The notes: generated by a model from the letters alone, not told the origin. Positions 16,563-25,198 are shown, counted from the first letter of the stretch. The stretch is DNA of 64,000 nucleotides from an uncultured Cohaesibacter sp. (GCF_963682185.1 NZ_OY821667.1:638109-702108); one strand, 5' to 3'. Numbers and translations: made by a program.

Positions 16563-18122
16563 CTATTTTGAAAATCTCACAGGCAGGGTCAAGGTGTGTC
16601 GAGCCCCGGAAAACTCCTTTGGCGGTTTCGGCGCCGGAGAAGCCCGCATGGGAAGCGAACGAATTTCATCATCCAGATAGCGATCCCCCGCACTCTTGAT
16701 GAGCGTGGACTTGAGAACGCGCCCGGACTGATTGATGACAATGCGTACCACGCCCTGCCCCTGAACGCCACGCATTTTGGCCGAACGGGGATATCGCTTG
16801 TGCCGCTCAATCCAGCGACGCAACTGGGTCGCATAGCTGGCACGGACACCACGGGAACCAGCTCCGCCGGCCTTGTTGGAAGTCCCCCCATCACCTCTCA
16901 CAGATGCCTTGGGCGAATGTCCGGAATTCTGGGCAGCCCCGACCGCCTTGTGACTTGAAGAGGAGTGAGCCGTTTGGCTGCCGCCACCGTCTTTAAGTCC
17001 CTCGGCTTTCGCTACTCGCAAGCGTTTTGGTGCGGGAGCCGTTTTGATCTTTACTCGGGGGGCAGACGCGGGCAAGGCGGTCAGTGCACCGCCCTGCATC
17101 AGCGAAACGTGCTGAGCCGGTTCGGCCTCATCCTCTGAGCGATCCTCTTCTGTTTCTGTCTCAGCAACGACAGGCGCAGACTTCGGCAGCATCACGGGCT
17201 GGGCAGGATCAGTCCTTTCATCTTCTAACGCCATCTCGACCTCGGGCTGAGGCGCAGGGTCTGGTGTCGGTTCAGTTTCAGGCTTAACCGCTAACTTAAG
17301 AGCAAAGCGGGGCTCCGTTTCGGGCACGGAAACGGGGTCAACCAGATCTGTGCTCTCTTCGGGCTGGAGATCAACAGGCTCATCAGGCTCTGTCGGCTTT
17401 GTTTCGGGGAGAGCTTCAGGTTCAGGCCTTGATGCTTCAGCCAAAGCCTCTTCTTGATCCTGCTCTTGCCTCTGCACTGACTCATCCACGGCTTGTAGCC
17501 CTGATTCATGCTCCGCAGTTGGAGGCGTTACCGGCTTGAGCGAGTGAGGCTCAGGCTCTTTAGTGGCGACAACTGGCTCTGTTGGGTCTGCTTGCGGCTC
17601 TGGCTCAGGGTTGGGATCAGCTTCAATCCTGGTTTTATCTGCGGAGACAGTCTCATCATCAGGCGCGACCGTTTCTGTCGCATCGATAGCTTCAGGATTA
17701 TTGGGCTCGACAGACGGCTCTGGCTCTGTTGCGTCTGATGAAACCATTTCTGGTTCAGATTGCTCTACCAGTTCGGGCTCGTTTGCTTGCGCTTGATTAG
17801 ACGCCGGATCGGCCATAACATCGGCCATAACATCGGCCATAACATCGGCGACGGCCTCGGAAGGCTCCGGAGCAGGCTCCTGTGCAGAGGTGGGCTCGCT
17901 GTCGGCCTCTTCGCCATCGCCATTCGCCATGACATCCCGGTTGCCACCGGCGATCCCCTGCCCCATATCTGGCATGATGCTCACCTGCATATTGGCCATG
18001 AAGGCCCCGCCCATGTCGTAGCGGGATTCCCCATCAAGCTCCGCCCAATAGGCAAGGGCCAGCGCAAGGTGCACCAGAACACCAGCACAAATGCAGACAA
18101 TCCATAAAGCCAATCGCTTCAC
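16563..18122 (-). CDS. tonB: TonB-type energy transducer with long acidic linker
   Basis: A 519-residue periplasm-spanning protein that couples the ExbB/ExbD proton motor to the outer-membrane receptor. One N-terminal membrane helix (about 5-27) is followed by roughly 330 residues rich in Glu, Pro, Ala and Thr, then a Gly/Ser segment and a TonB C-terminal domain (about 430-519) with RWIERHKRYPRSAKMRGVQG and VVRIVINQSGRVL. It is about twice the E. coli length because of the linker. A 12-bp tandem repeat encodes (MADV)n near residue 95. It overlaps the upstream exbD gene by 4 nt. Confidence 0.88.
   Translation of the reverse strand: MKRLALWIVCICAGVLVHLALALAYWAELDGESRYDMGGAFMANMQVSIMPDMGQGIAGGNRDVMANGDGEEADSEPTSAQEPAPEPSEAVADVMADVMADVMADPASNQAQANEPELVEQSEPEMVSSDATEPEPSVEPNNPEAIDATETVAPDDETVSADKTRIEADPNPEPEPQADPTEPVVATKEPEPHSLKPVTPPTAEHESGLQAVDESVQRQEQDQEEALAEASRPEPEALPETKPTEPDEPVDLQPEESTDLVDPVSVPETEPRFALKLAVKPETEPTPDPAPQPEVEMALEDERTDPAQPVMLPKSAPVVAETETEEDRSEDEAEPAQHVSLMQGGALTALPASAPRVKIKTAPAPKRLRVAKAEGLKDGGGSQTAHSSSSHKAVGAAQNSGHSPKASVRGDGGTSNKAGGAGSRGVRASYATQLRRWIERHKRYPRSAKMRGVQGQGVVRIVINQSGRVLKSTLIKSAGDRYLDDEIRSLPMRASPAPKPPKEFSGARHTLTLPVRFSK
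17808..17849. repeat. 12-bp tandem repeat inside tonB
   Basis: Three and a half copies of ATCGGCCATAAC (plus strand) encode a Met-Ala-Asp-Val repeat in the TonB linker. The copies are identical, which suggests recent slippage; the 12-bp unit keeps the frame. Confidence 0.9.
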
Positions 18123-18514
18123 CGTTGCCGCACCTCCAGCTTGACCTCACCCTTGCTATAGGGCTGGAACATTTGCGCCAGCTCGAGCACCTTGGCAAAA
18201 TCGGCTCCCGCATCCGCGCGGATCACCAGATCTCGCGCCTCGGTGTCTTCTTGAAGCGCCGCTTTCAGCGCTGCAAACGCCTCGTCCCTTTGCATATGTG
18301 ACTGGAACTGAACCGCCCCCTGCGCATCAACAAAAAGCATAAGGGATGCGCCTTTTTCCGCACTCTGAGCGCTCTCCGCCGGATCGATATCCAGCGCGGA
18401 GCGCTGAGAAATATGTCCCATCAGCATCAAAAAGATGAGCAACAGAAACACGACGTTGATCATCGGCAGGATGGTTTCGCCAAAGGCGGGCCGTTCTGGT
18501 TCATTGAACTGCAT
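18119..18514 (-). CDS. exbD: ExbD/TolR-family protein, second copy
   Basis: A 131-residue proton-motor subunit. One membrane helix (about 15-33, LPMINVVFLLLIFLMLMG) carries the conserved region near Asn20, preceded by the GETILPMINV motif; the rest is periplasmic (DIDPAESA... to the LVIRADAGADFAKVLELAQ fold). The usual helix Asp is replaced by Asn in the PMINV position, so proton carriage may rest on the first copy. It overlaps exbD copy 1 by 14 nt and tonB by 4 nt, so it is translationally coupled in the corrinoid unit. Confidence 0.85.
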   Translation of the reverse strand: MQFNEPERPAFGETILPMINVVFLLLIFLMLMGHISQRSALDIDPAESAQSAEKGASLMLFVDAQGAVQFQSHMQRDEAFAALKAALQEDTEARDLVIRADAGADFAKVLELAQMFQPYSKGEVKLEVRQR

Positions 18515-18893
18515 TGCTCGCCTCCGGCACCAGAGAAACCGTAGATATACCCATCGCCTTCAACCGGTCGAGGGCATCAACGCCATGCTGGATTGGCACA
18601 GACGCTTCCAGAAAGATGCTCACCGGCTGATGATTGACCACAGCATCCGCTAAGGCCTGATCCACCGGCTCTCCTGCGCTGGTCAAAAGGTCCCCATCGG
18701 CCCGCAAAACCAGTCGCAACGCGGTGGACTGCCCGCCGCTGCCGCTTTGCCCCTTGACCAGATCAATCACGCGATACTGGCTGAAGGATGAAACAAGCAT
18801 GAAAAAGACAATCAGAATAAAGATCACATCGATCAACGATGTGAGGCTGACCCGAGGTCGGCGCCTTCTTTCTTCTGAAAAATCAAACGCCAT
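18501..18893 (-). CDS. exbD: ExbD/TolR-family protein, first copy
   Basis: A 130-residue proton-motor subunit. The single membrane helix (VSLTSLIDVIFILIVFFMLVSSF, about 15-37) contains the essential Asp22 in the LIDVIF motif. The periplasmic part ends with a typical ADAVVNHQPVSIFLEASV and IQHGVDALDRLKAMGI domain. It starts in the TAATG overlap with the exbB stop and overlaps the second exbD by 14 nt. Together the two copies probably form a mixed ExbD dimer within the ExbB pentamer. Confidence 0.88.
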   Translation of the reverse strand: MAFDFSEERRRRPRVSLTSLIDVIFILIVFFMLVSSFSQYRVIDLVKGQSGSGGQSTALRLVLRADGDLLTSAGEPVDQALADAVVNHQPVSIFLEASVPIQHGVDALDRLKAMGISTVSLVPEASNAVQ

Positions 18894-19522
18894 TACTCGG
18901 CTCCAGCCTTCAGGATATCATTCTGGGCAGAAGCCTCGGCGCGATAGTCGGAGCGCTCTGCCCCGTTGCCAAACAGTGCATCGGTCGCAACGCATTCAAG
19001 ACGATAGCGTAGACTTTCAACCAAGCTATCGAGCAAGGCATGAATGATCATGGCGGTGAGCGCGATCACCATGCCTGCTGCGGTCGTGATGAGGGCCACC
19101 CAGATACCACCAGCCAGATCGGAGGGATTGACCGCATCGCCTGCGGCCTGCATGGCCTGAAACGCGTCGATCATGCCAAGCACCGTGCCCAGAAGCCCCA
19201 ACAATGGAGCAGCCGTTACGATCAGCTCAAGCAGACGAAAGCCCGTGCGCGCCTGTCTCAAAAAACCGCGCACAACAATGGTCGCGCTTTCCTCGATCTG
19301 CTCGCGTGTTGCGCCCGCTTTCTTTCGCTTTTCAATATGATAGCGTAGATCCTGCGCGGCACCACTACGATAGGAATGCGGCTGCAGCATCGCGATTTGC
19401 ACCACAGAGACCAGAGCGGTTGCCACCGTGAGTATCGAAAGGGCAGTCAATGCGACCAGCGTCCATCCGCCCATATCGATCAGCAGTGACCAGAGCTCAA
19501 ACAAATGTTGCTTAAAGGCCAT
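18893..19522 (-). CDS. exbB: ExbB/MotA/TolQ-family proton channel protein
   Basis: A 209-residue inner-membrane protein with three helices (about 18-42, 108-135, 150-175). The conserved core is RLLELIVTAAPLLGLLGTVLGMIDAF and SDLAGGIWVALITTAAGMVIALTAMI, including the Thr/Ala positions that line the proton path in ExbB. It drives TonB through ExbD. It overlaps the btuD end by 11 nt, and its stop overlaps the exbD start as TAATG, so it belongs to the same operon as the transporter it probably powers. Confidence 0.9.
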   Translation of the reverse strand: MAFKQHLFELWSLLIDMGGWTLVALTALSILTVATALVSVVQIAMLQPHSYRSGAAQDLRYHIEKRKKAGATREQIEESATIVVRGFLRQARTGFRLLELIVTAAPLLGLLGTVLGMIDAFQAMQAAGDAVNPSDLAGGIWVALITTAAGMVIALTAMIIHALLDSLVESLRYRLECVATDALFGNGAERSDYRAEASAQNDILKAGAE

Positions 19523-20333
19523 TGGCTTCTTCTCCTTCAGAGGTCCCGCTCATTGGGTTGGCATTTCCTACCAATTCGGTCGGGATAATGAAAGACTGTT
19601 TGCCAACCTCGACATTCTGAATACGGACCCCATAGACCTCCCGCATGCGACGCTCTGTCATGACATCCTTGGGGGTACCATCATCAAGCAGCACACCATT
19701 GTTCAAAATCAGGATCCGGTCGCACCAGTGACTAGCAAGCGAAAGATCATGTAGGGACACGAGCACAGTCTTGCCCTGCTCGACCAATTGCCTTAGCAGG
19801 CGCATCAAGCCGATTTGATGGGCAGGATCGAGGCCGTTCACGGGTTCATCGGCAATGATCGTATTGGCTTCTTGCGCTACCAGCCGTGCAATCAGCACAC
19901 GCGCCTGTTCACCACCGGACAGTTCATCGAATGTGCGCTTTTGCAGATCTGAAAGACTCATCAGGTCAAGAGCCCGATCCACCGCCTCTTCATCGGCCGG
20001 TGAAGGGCGCCCCAGCCCGGTTTGATGAGGCATGCGCCCAAGCATGACGACGTCTCGCACCGCCAAAGACCAGTGCACGACCCGTTCCTGAGGCAGAAAG
20101 GCAATCCGCCGCGCCAATTCCATCGCGCTTCTTTCAAAGCAGGGCACATCGTCAATGAGAATTTGCCCCGAGAAATTGATAAGCCCGACCAGAGCCCGCA
20201 TCAAAGATGACTTGCCCGCGCCGTTGGGCCCGATCAATCCGATAAGCTCAGGCTTGCTGGAAGCAAAGGTTACATGTTTGACAGCCTGACATTTGCCAAG
20301 CTTTATGCCTACGCCGGTGCATTCGATGGACAT
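19512..20333 (-). CDS. btuD: Corrinoid ABC transporter ATP-binding protein
   Basis: A 273-residue ABC ATPase that powers import through BtuC. Walker A GPNGAGKSS is at 35-43, the signature LSGGE at 138-142 and Walker B IIADEP near 159-164, with a switch His in VLVSLHDLSLAS. It is most similar to the FecE/BtuD/FhuC group. The start is ATG 20333, with AAGGAGG upstream and a TAATG overlap with btuC; an earlier in-frame ATG adds 12 residues inside btuC. Assignment to corrinoid rather than siderophore uptake rests on the upstream cobalamin riboswitch and on cbiZ in the operon. Confidence 0.9.
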   Translation of the reverse strand: MSIECTGVGIKLGKCQAVKHVTFASSKPELIGLIGPNGAGKSSLMRALVGLINFSGQILIDDVPCFERSAMELARRIAFLPQERVVHWSLAVRDVVMLGRMPHQTGLGRPSPADEEAVDRALDLMSLSDLQKRTFDELSGGEQARVLIARLVAQEANTIIADEPVNGLDPAHQIGLMRLLRQLVEQGKTVLVSLHDLSLASHWCDRILILNNGVLLDDGTPKDVMTERRMREVYGVRIQNVEVGKQSFIIPTELVGNANPMSGTSEGEEANGL

Positions 20334-21331
20334 TACACAACCCTCCTTCTGATCTTGCGCAACAGCCAAAGAAAGAATGGCGCGCCAATAATGGCAGTGA
20401 CCACACCGAGCTTGAGATCCTTGTCAGGCATCACAAGACGAATGAACAAATCCGCCGCCAACAGGAAGGCAGCTCCCCCAAGGGCACTCACAGGCAACAA
20501 TTGGCTCGGCCGCGAGCCGACAAGCGGGCGCAAAAGATGTGGCACAATCAGGCCGACAAAGCCGATGGTGCCGCTCACTGCTGTGGCAGCCCCAACCCCG
20601 ACAGCCGTTCCCACAATGGCCATGCTGCGTGTGCGGCGCATATCAACCCCCAGAGAGCGCGCCACATCGGGCCCAAGGCTCAGAGCATCCAGCGCACGAG
20701 CCGTTGAGAACAGCATGGCGCCACCGACAAGGATCAACGGAACCGACAACCACACATGCACCATGCTGCGATCCGTCAGCGACCCCAGCATCCAGAAGAC
20801 AATTTCCAGCGAAGCAAATGGATTGGACGACATGTTCAGAGCCAGCGATGTAAGGGCACTTGCCAGTGACGTAATGGCTACACCGGACAGAATGAGCGTG
20901 AGCACATCCGCGCTTCTGCCAGCAAGCAGCAGAAGCAACAAGACCCCGAACAGGGCTCCGAACAGCGCAGCGATAGGCAGCGCATAGGCAAAGGTTGTCG
21001 TCAGCCCCGTATAGATCGCGATGACCGCTCCGAGCGATGCAGAGGCAGACATGCCCATGACCCCCGGCTCGGCCAACGGATTGCGCAGGAGGCCCTGCAA
21101 AACGGCACCCGATAGCCCGAGGATACCGCCAATGGCCAACCCCAGAACAGCGCGAGGAAGGCGAATCTGGAGCAGAATGACATGATTGATGCGCGCGACA
21201 TCATCCCCCCCCACAAAAAGACCACTCAAAGGATTGATCCACACCTGCCCAACGGCGAGAGAGAACAGGAAAAGAACCAAAACGAGCACTGATAGTGTCA
21301 TCGTCAGAATTGGAAAGGAAGGACGCCCCAT
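20333..21331 (-). CDS. btuC: Corrinoid ABC transporter permease (FecCD/BtuC family)
   Basis: A 332-residue inner-membrane permease with about ten helices. FecCD-family signatures are seen: RLPRAVLGLAIGGILGLSGAVLQGLLRNPLAEPGVMGMSASASLGAV near the N-terminus and the cytosolic coupling segment GVDMRRTRSMAIVGTAVGVGAAT with GTIGFVGLIVPHLLRPLVG. The ATG at 21331 has AAGGAA upstream; a TTG one codon earlier touches the btuF stop. It probably forms the BtuC2D2 importer with BtuD and receives ligand from BtuF. Confidence 0.92.
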   Translation of the reverse strand: MGRPSFPILTMTLSVLVLVLFLFSLAVGQVWINPLSGLFVGGDDVARINHVILLQIRLPRAVLGLAIGGILGLSGAVLQGLLRNPLAEPGVMGMSASASLGAVIAIYTGLTTTFAYALPIAALFGALFGVLLLLLLAGRSADVLTLILSGVAITSLASALTSLALNMSSNPFASLEIVFWMLGSLTDRSMVHVWLSVPLILVGGAMLFSTARALDALSLGPDVARSLGVDMRRTRSMAIVGTAVGVGAATAVSGTIGFVGLIVPHLLRPLVGSRPSQLLPVSALGGAAFLLAADLFIRLVMPDKDLKLGVVTAIIGAPFFLWLLRKIRRRVV

Positions 21332-21334
21332 CAA

Positions 21335-22186
21335 TTAATTTCCTTGTTCACGTTGCCGTATCTTCTTTTGCAAATCAGCGATGGCATCTACCGTGAATGG
21401 CCCACCGCAAATCCAGTAGCGGGTATCAACGGTAATGCGTCTTTCGGGACCAAACCATGCATCAAGCGCGGGGTGGTGCAAAATCTGGGTTGCGCGTGCA
21501 GGGCCGCCAGTCCATTGGGACCAGGTCATGACAAAATCGGGATTTTCGCGAATGAGCGCTTCGAGCGAAAATTTTACCGAACTTCCGTGAAACCCGAGGT
21601 CCTCCCCCATATGACGCAAGCCTGCAGCCTTGATCATTTCATTGGACAGAGTGCCAGCGCCACCCGTGTAGCTGCTGGGCTCATAGGAAGCCAGCACCTT
21701 GTGCTCTTTTGGAGCATTTTTCTTGAGGGCGGCAAGCTTATTGTCAAAATCCCGGAGCAACTGGCTGGCGCGCTGTTGCTGGCCCAACAGATCTCCCATC
21801 CTCTGGATGTTCTTGCGGATGGCATCAAAGCCACTATCAGGAGCAAATTGCTCGACGCGCACACCGAAACTTTGCAGAAGATTGATCGTATTGCTGGACG
21901 TATAAATCCCTGCCAAAACGAGATCCGGTTTCATCCGGATGATTTCCTCGGCACGAGCATGGTTCATTCTGTATCGATTGGCCCGATCAACCAATACAGC
22001 CGTATTCGGATCAAACGCCAATTTTGATACAGAGATCAATTGATCCGGATCAGCCACCATCATGGCAAGTTGATCGGTACAAAGATTGATGGAAACCACA
22101 CGATCCGGACGGGAATGCGCAAAGCCATGCTCGGGCGTCAATCCGCCAAAGACAAGCAGCACAGAAATGAGCAGCGTCCGAACCAT
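21335..22186 (-). CDS. btuF: Periplasmic corrinoid-binding protein (BtuF/FepB-like)
   Basis: A 283-residue class III periplasmic binding protein. Residues 1-24 are a signal peptide (LLISVLLVFGGLTPEHGFA). The mature N-lobe opens PDRVVSINLCTDQLAMMVADPDQLISVS, the typical BtuF/HutB-like start, and the backbone helix lies around RKNIQRMGDLLGQQQRA. It delivers ligand to BtuCD. The exact ligand is inferred from the riboswitch operon; heme or siderophore carriers share this fold. It follows btuB by 71 nt, with a hairpin in between. Confidence 0.88.
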   Translation of the reverse strand: MVRTLLISVLLVFGGLTPEHGFAHSRPDRVVSINLCTDQLAMMVADPDQLISVSKLAFDPNTAVLVDRANRYRMNHARAEEIIRMKPDLVLAGIYTSSNTINLLQSFGVRVEQFAPDSGFDAIRKNIQRMGDLLGQQQRASQLLRDFDNKLAALKKNAPKEHKVLASYEPSSYTGGAGTLSNEMIKAAGLRHMGEDLGFHGSSVKFSLEALIRENPDFVMTWSQWTGGPARATQILHHPALDAWFGPERRITVDTRYWICGGPFTVDAIADLQKKIRQREQGN

Positions 22187-22210
22187 TTTGTCGCTTATCC
22201 CTCAAGTGGA

Positions 22211-22238
22211 AAAAGGGCCCGCAATGCTGCGCGCCCTT
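22211..22238 (-). terminator. Intercistronic hairpin between btuB and btuF
   Basis: AAGGGC/GCCCTT pairs on the minus strand with a GC-rich inner stem, followed by a short T-run. It lies between two genes of the same unit, so it probably acts as a partial terminator or an mRNA-stability element that lowers downstream expression relative to the receptor. Confidence 0.55.
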
Positions 22239-22257
22239 AAGTCGAATGTAAACAAGG

Positions 22258-24123
22258 TCAGAAGTCGGCCTTCAAACCAACATAACCGGTTATACCTGCC
22301 GTGTTGTAGCCAGCCACCTCCTGATAGTCTTCATCAAGAAGATTTTCGATGCGACCATAAACCTGGATCTTGTCAGAGATCTGATAGTCAGCGCCAACAT
22401 TCACAAGGACATAGTCATCAAGAGCCACATAGGTGTCGGTTCTTTCGGCAAAGATGCTCGAGTCAACAAAAGCATGCGCCTTGCCATCGAGAAAAGCCTG
22501 CGACACCTTGAAGGTACCAGAATGCCGCGGCCGGCGCGTTTCCTGACTGCCGGATGGTGTCTTGGAATCGGTGTAGGTGTAGCTAGCATCGACGGTCAGG
22601 TTGTCAGTCAGTTTGGCAGATGCAGAAATTTCCGCGCCCTGCCGTTTGCTGACGCCTGTCTCATTGGCATATTTATAGGTAACTGAGCTGAACACAATCT
22701 CGTCCGTCAAACGCTGATTGAAATAGGTTACATCCACCTTGAAGCGATTATTGAACAGCGATTGCTCGATGCCAGCATCCCAACCGAAAGTCTTCTCCGG
22801 TGTCAGGCTGGCATTGCCATAGACGGCATTGTAGGTCTGATAGTAAGTCGGAATGGACGTACCGGTACCAACTGAGCTATGTAGCCGTGTTCCGGTTCCT
22901 TCGAACATGTAAGCCGCATTCACATTGTAGGTCGCTGTATCTTCGAAATCCTCGAATATATCATAGCGAGCACCAGCACCAAGGAACAGGTTGTTCAAGA
23001 ACTCACCCGTATAGTCCACGGCCAGGCCAGTCGTATCCCGCCTGCGCTCCGGATCGGTAGAATACGGATCCGTATAGCTTTCAGTCTGCCAATTGACAGC
23101 GCCAGTCAGACTGTGTTTGGCGTTGGCAAGGCTTGGCGTGTCAAAAAACACCGTGCCCTGATAGTCAAGGCTCAGCTTGTCGCTATCAGACCCATATTCG
23201 TCGTAGCTGCTCGTCCAGGACGAATAGTCGAGACCGCGCTGCTTGCTGCTGGAATATCTGGCCCGCGCTTTCTGCACGAAATGCCCATCCCACAGCGAGT
23301 GGGTAAGACCGAGACTGCTGAAAAGCTCCTGAGTATTGGCATACAGAAAAGGATCATCTGAAGGGGCGGTCGTGTATGCATCCGTATCGGTATGCTTGTC
23401 GATGAACCGTACACTGGCGTCGACCTTCAGATCATCCGTCAGATCGGCATTGACCTTACCGTTCAATGTGATGTTGCGGTTGGAATCTTTTTCAGAACCC
23501 GTCAGCGCCGTGTTGATGCCATCAGTATAGTGGAAGGCACCTGAGAAGGCATAATCGAACCGTTCCTGACCGCCACGCACTTCAGCGCTTGTCAATGAGC
23601 TGAGTTCTGTCCCGACTTCCTGCTTTACGGTGAATTGCGGCTTGCTGTTTCTCTCACCTTTCTTGGTGATGATGTTGATCACACCAGACATGGCATGCGC
23701 ACCATAAAGCGAACTTTGCGGGCCGCGCAGCACCTCGATGCGATCAATACCAACTGTTTCCAGACTGGAGAAATCATATGCCCCAAGAGCAATGGCAGAG
23801 GCCTCAACGCCATCGATCAAAACCAGCACATGACGGGATTCGCCACCGCGAATGCGCACTTCTGTCAAGGCTCCCGAGGAACCGCTACGACCAACAGAAA
23901 CACCCGGCACCAACCGCAGAGCTTCAGCAACCGAATTGATATGCCGGGTTTCCAGCTCTTGACTGGTAACAACAGTATATGACCGTCCAACTTTTTCTTC
24001 ATCAACGGGGTTCAGACCCGCTGAAATCACAACTTCACCAAGATCGAGATCTTCAGCAAACGCGCTCGTGCTGGCAAGCAGCCCCACGGCAACTAGGCTG
24101 GTGACACCCACTTTAATTGACAT
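22258..24123 (-). CDS. btuB: TonB-dependent corrinoid receptor BtuB
   Basis: A 621-residue outer-membrane beta-barrel receptor. A signal peptide (1-23, ends AFA) is followed by a TonB-box region GEVVISAG, a plug domain (VAEALRLVPGVSVGRSGSSGALTEVRIRGGESRHVLVLIDGVE, IDRIEVLRGPQSSLYGAHAMSGVINIITKKG) and a barrel that ends in an aromatic residue (GLKADF). It binds cobalamin at the surface and uses the TonB system for transport. Start ATG 24123 has GGGAG 8 nt upstream and gives a proper signal peptide; an upstream ATG at 24189 lies inside the leader. Confidence 0.93.
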   Translation of the reverse strand: MSIKVGVTSLVAVGLLASTSAFAEDLDLGEVVISAGLNPVDEEKVGRSYTVVTSQELETRHINSVAEALRLVPGVSVGRSGSSGALTEVRIRGGESRHVLVLIDGVEASAIALGAYDFSSLETVGIDRIEVLRGPQSSLYGAHAMSGVINIITKKGERNSKPQFTVKQEVGTELSSLTSAEVRGGQERFDYAFSGAFHYTDGINTALTGSEKDSNRNITLNGKVNADLTDDLKVDASVRFIDKHTDTDAYTTAPSDDPFLYANTQELFSSLGLTHSLWDGHFVQKARARYSSSKQRGLDYSSWTSSYDEYGSDSDKLSLDYQGTVFFDTPSLANAKHSLTGAVNWQTESYTDPYSTDPERRRDTTGLAVDYTGEFLNNLFLGAGARYDIFEDFEDTATYNVNAAYMFEGTGTRLHSSVGTGTSIPTYYQTYNAVYGNASLTPEKTFGWDAGIEQSLFNNRFKVDVTYFNQRLTDEIVFSSVTYKYANETGVSKRQGAEISASAKLTDNLTVDASYTYTDSKTPSGSQETRRPRHSGTFKVSQAFLDGKAHAFVDSSIFAERTDTYVALDDYVLVNVGADYQISDKIQVYGRIENLLDEDYQEVAGYNTAGITGYVGLKADF

Positions 24124-24182
24124 TGATAAACTCCCAACAATGCCCTCGCGCATATCAATTTGCGCTTTGAGCAATATTCCAT

Positions 24183-24314
24183 CTGCCACCCGACCTGTTA
24201 CGGCTGTTCACATACACAGCCCAAAAGGTCGCGGAAACAGATTAGGTTTTTGTGATGTCACCTCAACGGGAAGGCCGCACCCTGACACACCCCGTATCAA
24301 AGGTCGGGTGACAG
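24183..24314 (-). promoter_or_regulatory. Long-range inverted repeat in the btuB leader
   Basis: In the RNA, CTGTCACCCGACCT (24314 to 24301) can pair with AGGTCGGGTGGCAG (24196 to 24183): 14 consecutive pairs including one G-U, closing a 104-nt loop. The 5' arm begins at the last bases of the riboswitch P1 stem, so P1 and this helix abut and may stack or compete. It is a candidate part of the expression platform. The pairing is seen; the regulatory role is inferred. Confidence 0.5.
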
Positions 24315-24498
24315 ACAAGGGCAGGTCTCCTGGCTACGCGGGTCTTCACTGAATATTCCCCTTCCCAACGGTCAAGACCAGTCAGTGGATCTTCAAATAT
24401 CAGCTTTCCGCTCACAGTTGCGGGGGCAGCCACGGTCTCGATAAAATCGTCTCACCGTGTTCCCTTTTCATCCGAATGGATTGTCGGAACCTTCGTCT
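24313..24498 (-). ncRNA. Cobalamin riboswitch aptamer
   Basis: The minus strand carries the conserved elements in order: P1 5' arm AGACGAAGG, AAAAGGGAACACGGTG, GACCGTGGCTGCCCCCGCAACTGT, CCACTG, GGGAAGG, the B12 box GCCAGGAGACCTGCC, and the P1 3' arm CCTTGTCT. It senses adenosylcobalamin (or a related corrinoid) and should lower expression of btuB and the downstream operon when the vitamin is plentiful. It lies 190 nt upstream of the btuB start. Confidence 0.97.
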
Positions 24499-24506
24499 CG
24501 GAGCGT

Positions 24507-24535
24507 AATATGTAAAAAATGTATTGCTGCGTCAA
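24507..24535 (-). promoter_or_regulatory. Promoter of the btuB-cbiZ operon
   Basis: On the minus strand TTGACG (24535-24530) and CATATT (24512-24507) are spaced 17 nt. A start about 7 nt later falls at the beginning of the riboswitch P1 stem, which supports the assignment. Confidence 0.7.
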
Positions 24536-25198
24536 CGCGAGGAAGCCGCAAAAGGGGAACAGCCGGATCCTTTAATAAACAAACCATTGAATTATAAGAA
24601 TATATCAGAAAATAAACGCCCCAAACAAAGTCAATGCCCGGTGCATAACCGGCAGAAAAATTACGACTACCCCCCTCAGTATTTATAACAAATCAGACGC
24701 ATATGTAAAAATCCGGAAGCAGCTATCGCTCTCTGCATTGGCACATGAATTTGGAACGCAATGCCCCCACAACAAACGAGCTCGGCCTGCCTACAGTTCA
24801 TCGGTGACAGGATCTCTCCCAATATAGCCATCGGACAACACATCTGGTGATGCCCCGCAGTGTGAACCATATGTCCAACTTGGGTGAAGGAGCATCACTT
24901 TTACGATTGAGGAGTAAATATCCATCCAAAATTTAGACCTGAAATCCCGAGATCGTAGGCCTAGAAGATACGAAATCGCTTGAATCTATATTCTTTTTGC
25001 TGTACACAGCCGTATCTTGCCCGAGCGTGGACGATAGTCGCAATATCAGCGGAGCAAGATTTCTTGCTAACAATCGTGATGATTGTTGCCGGGACGAACT
25101 CTTTGAAGTTCAGACCCCATAGGCAGCTTTTCTGCGCAAGCTTCCCCCTTTTGACAAGACGAACGCCATTGCTCGCTGCATTCATGCGCGACCAAGCA
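24536..25198. other. Intergenic region between the corrinoid operon and the helicase
   Basis: About 660 bases without a supported gene. The part 24560-24720 is AT-rich. Short open frames occur, but none has a ribosome site or a protein-like composition. The helicase promoter and leader must lie in the right-hand half; I could not place them. Confidence 0.5.

Noticed and set aside
24676..24870. A 64-codon minus-strand frame in the gap before the helicase
   Set aside because: Cys/His/Met-rich and without a ribosome site or hydrophobic pattern; no reason to prefer it over chance.
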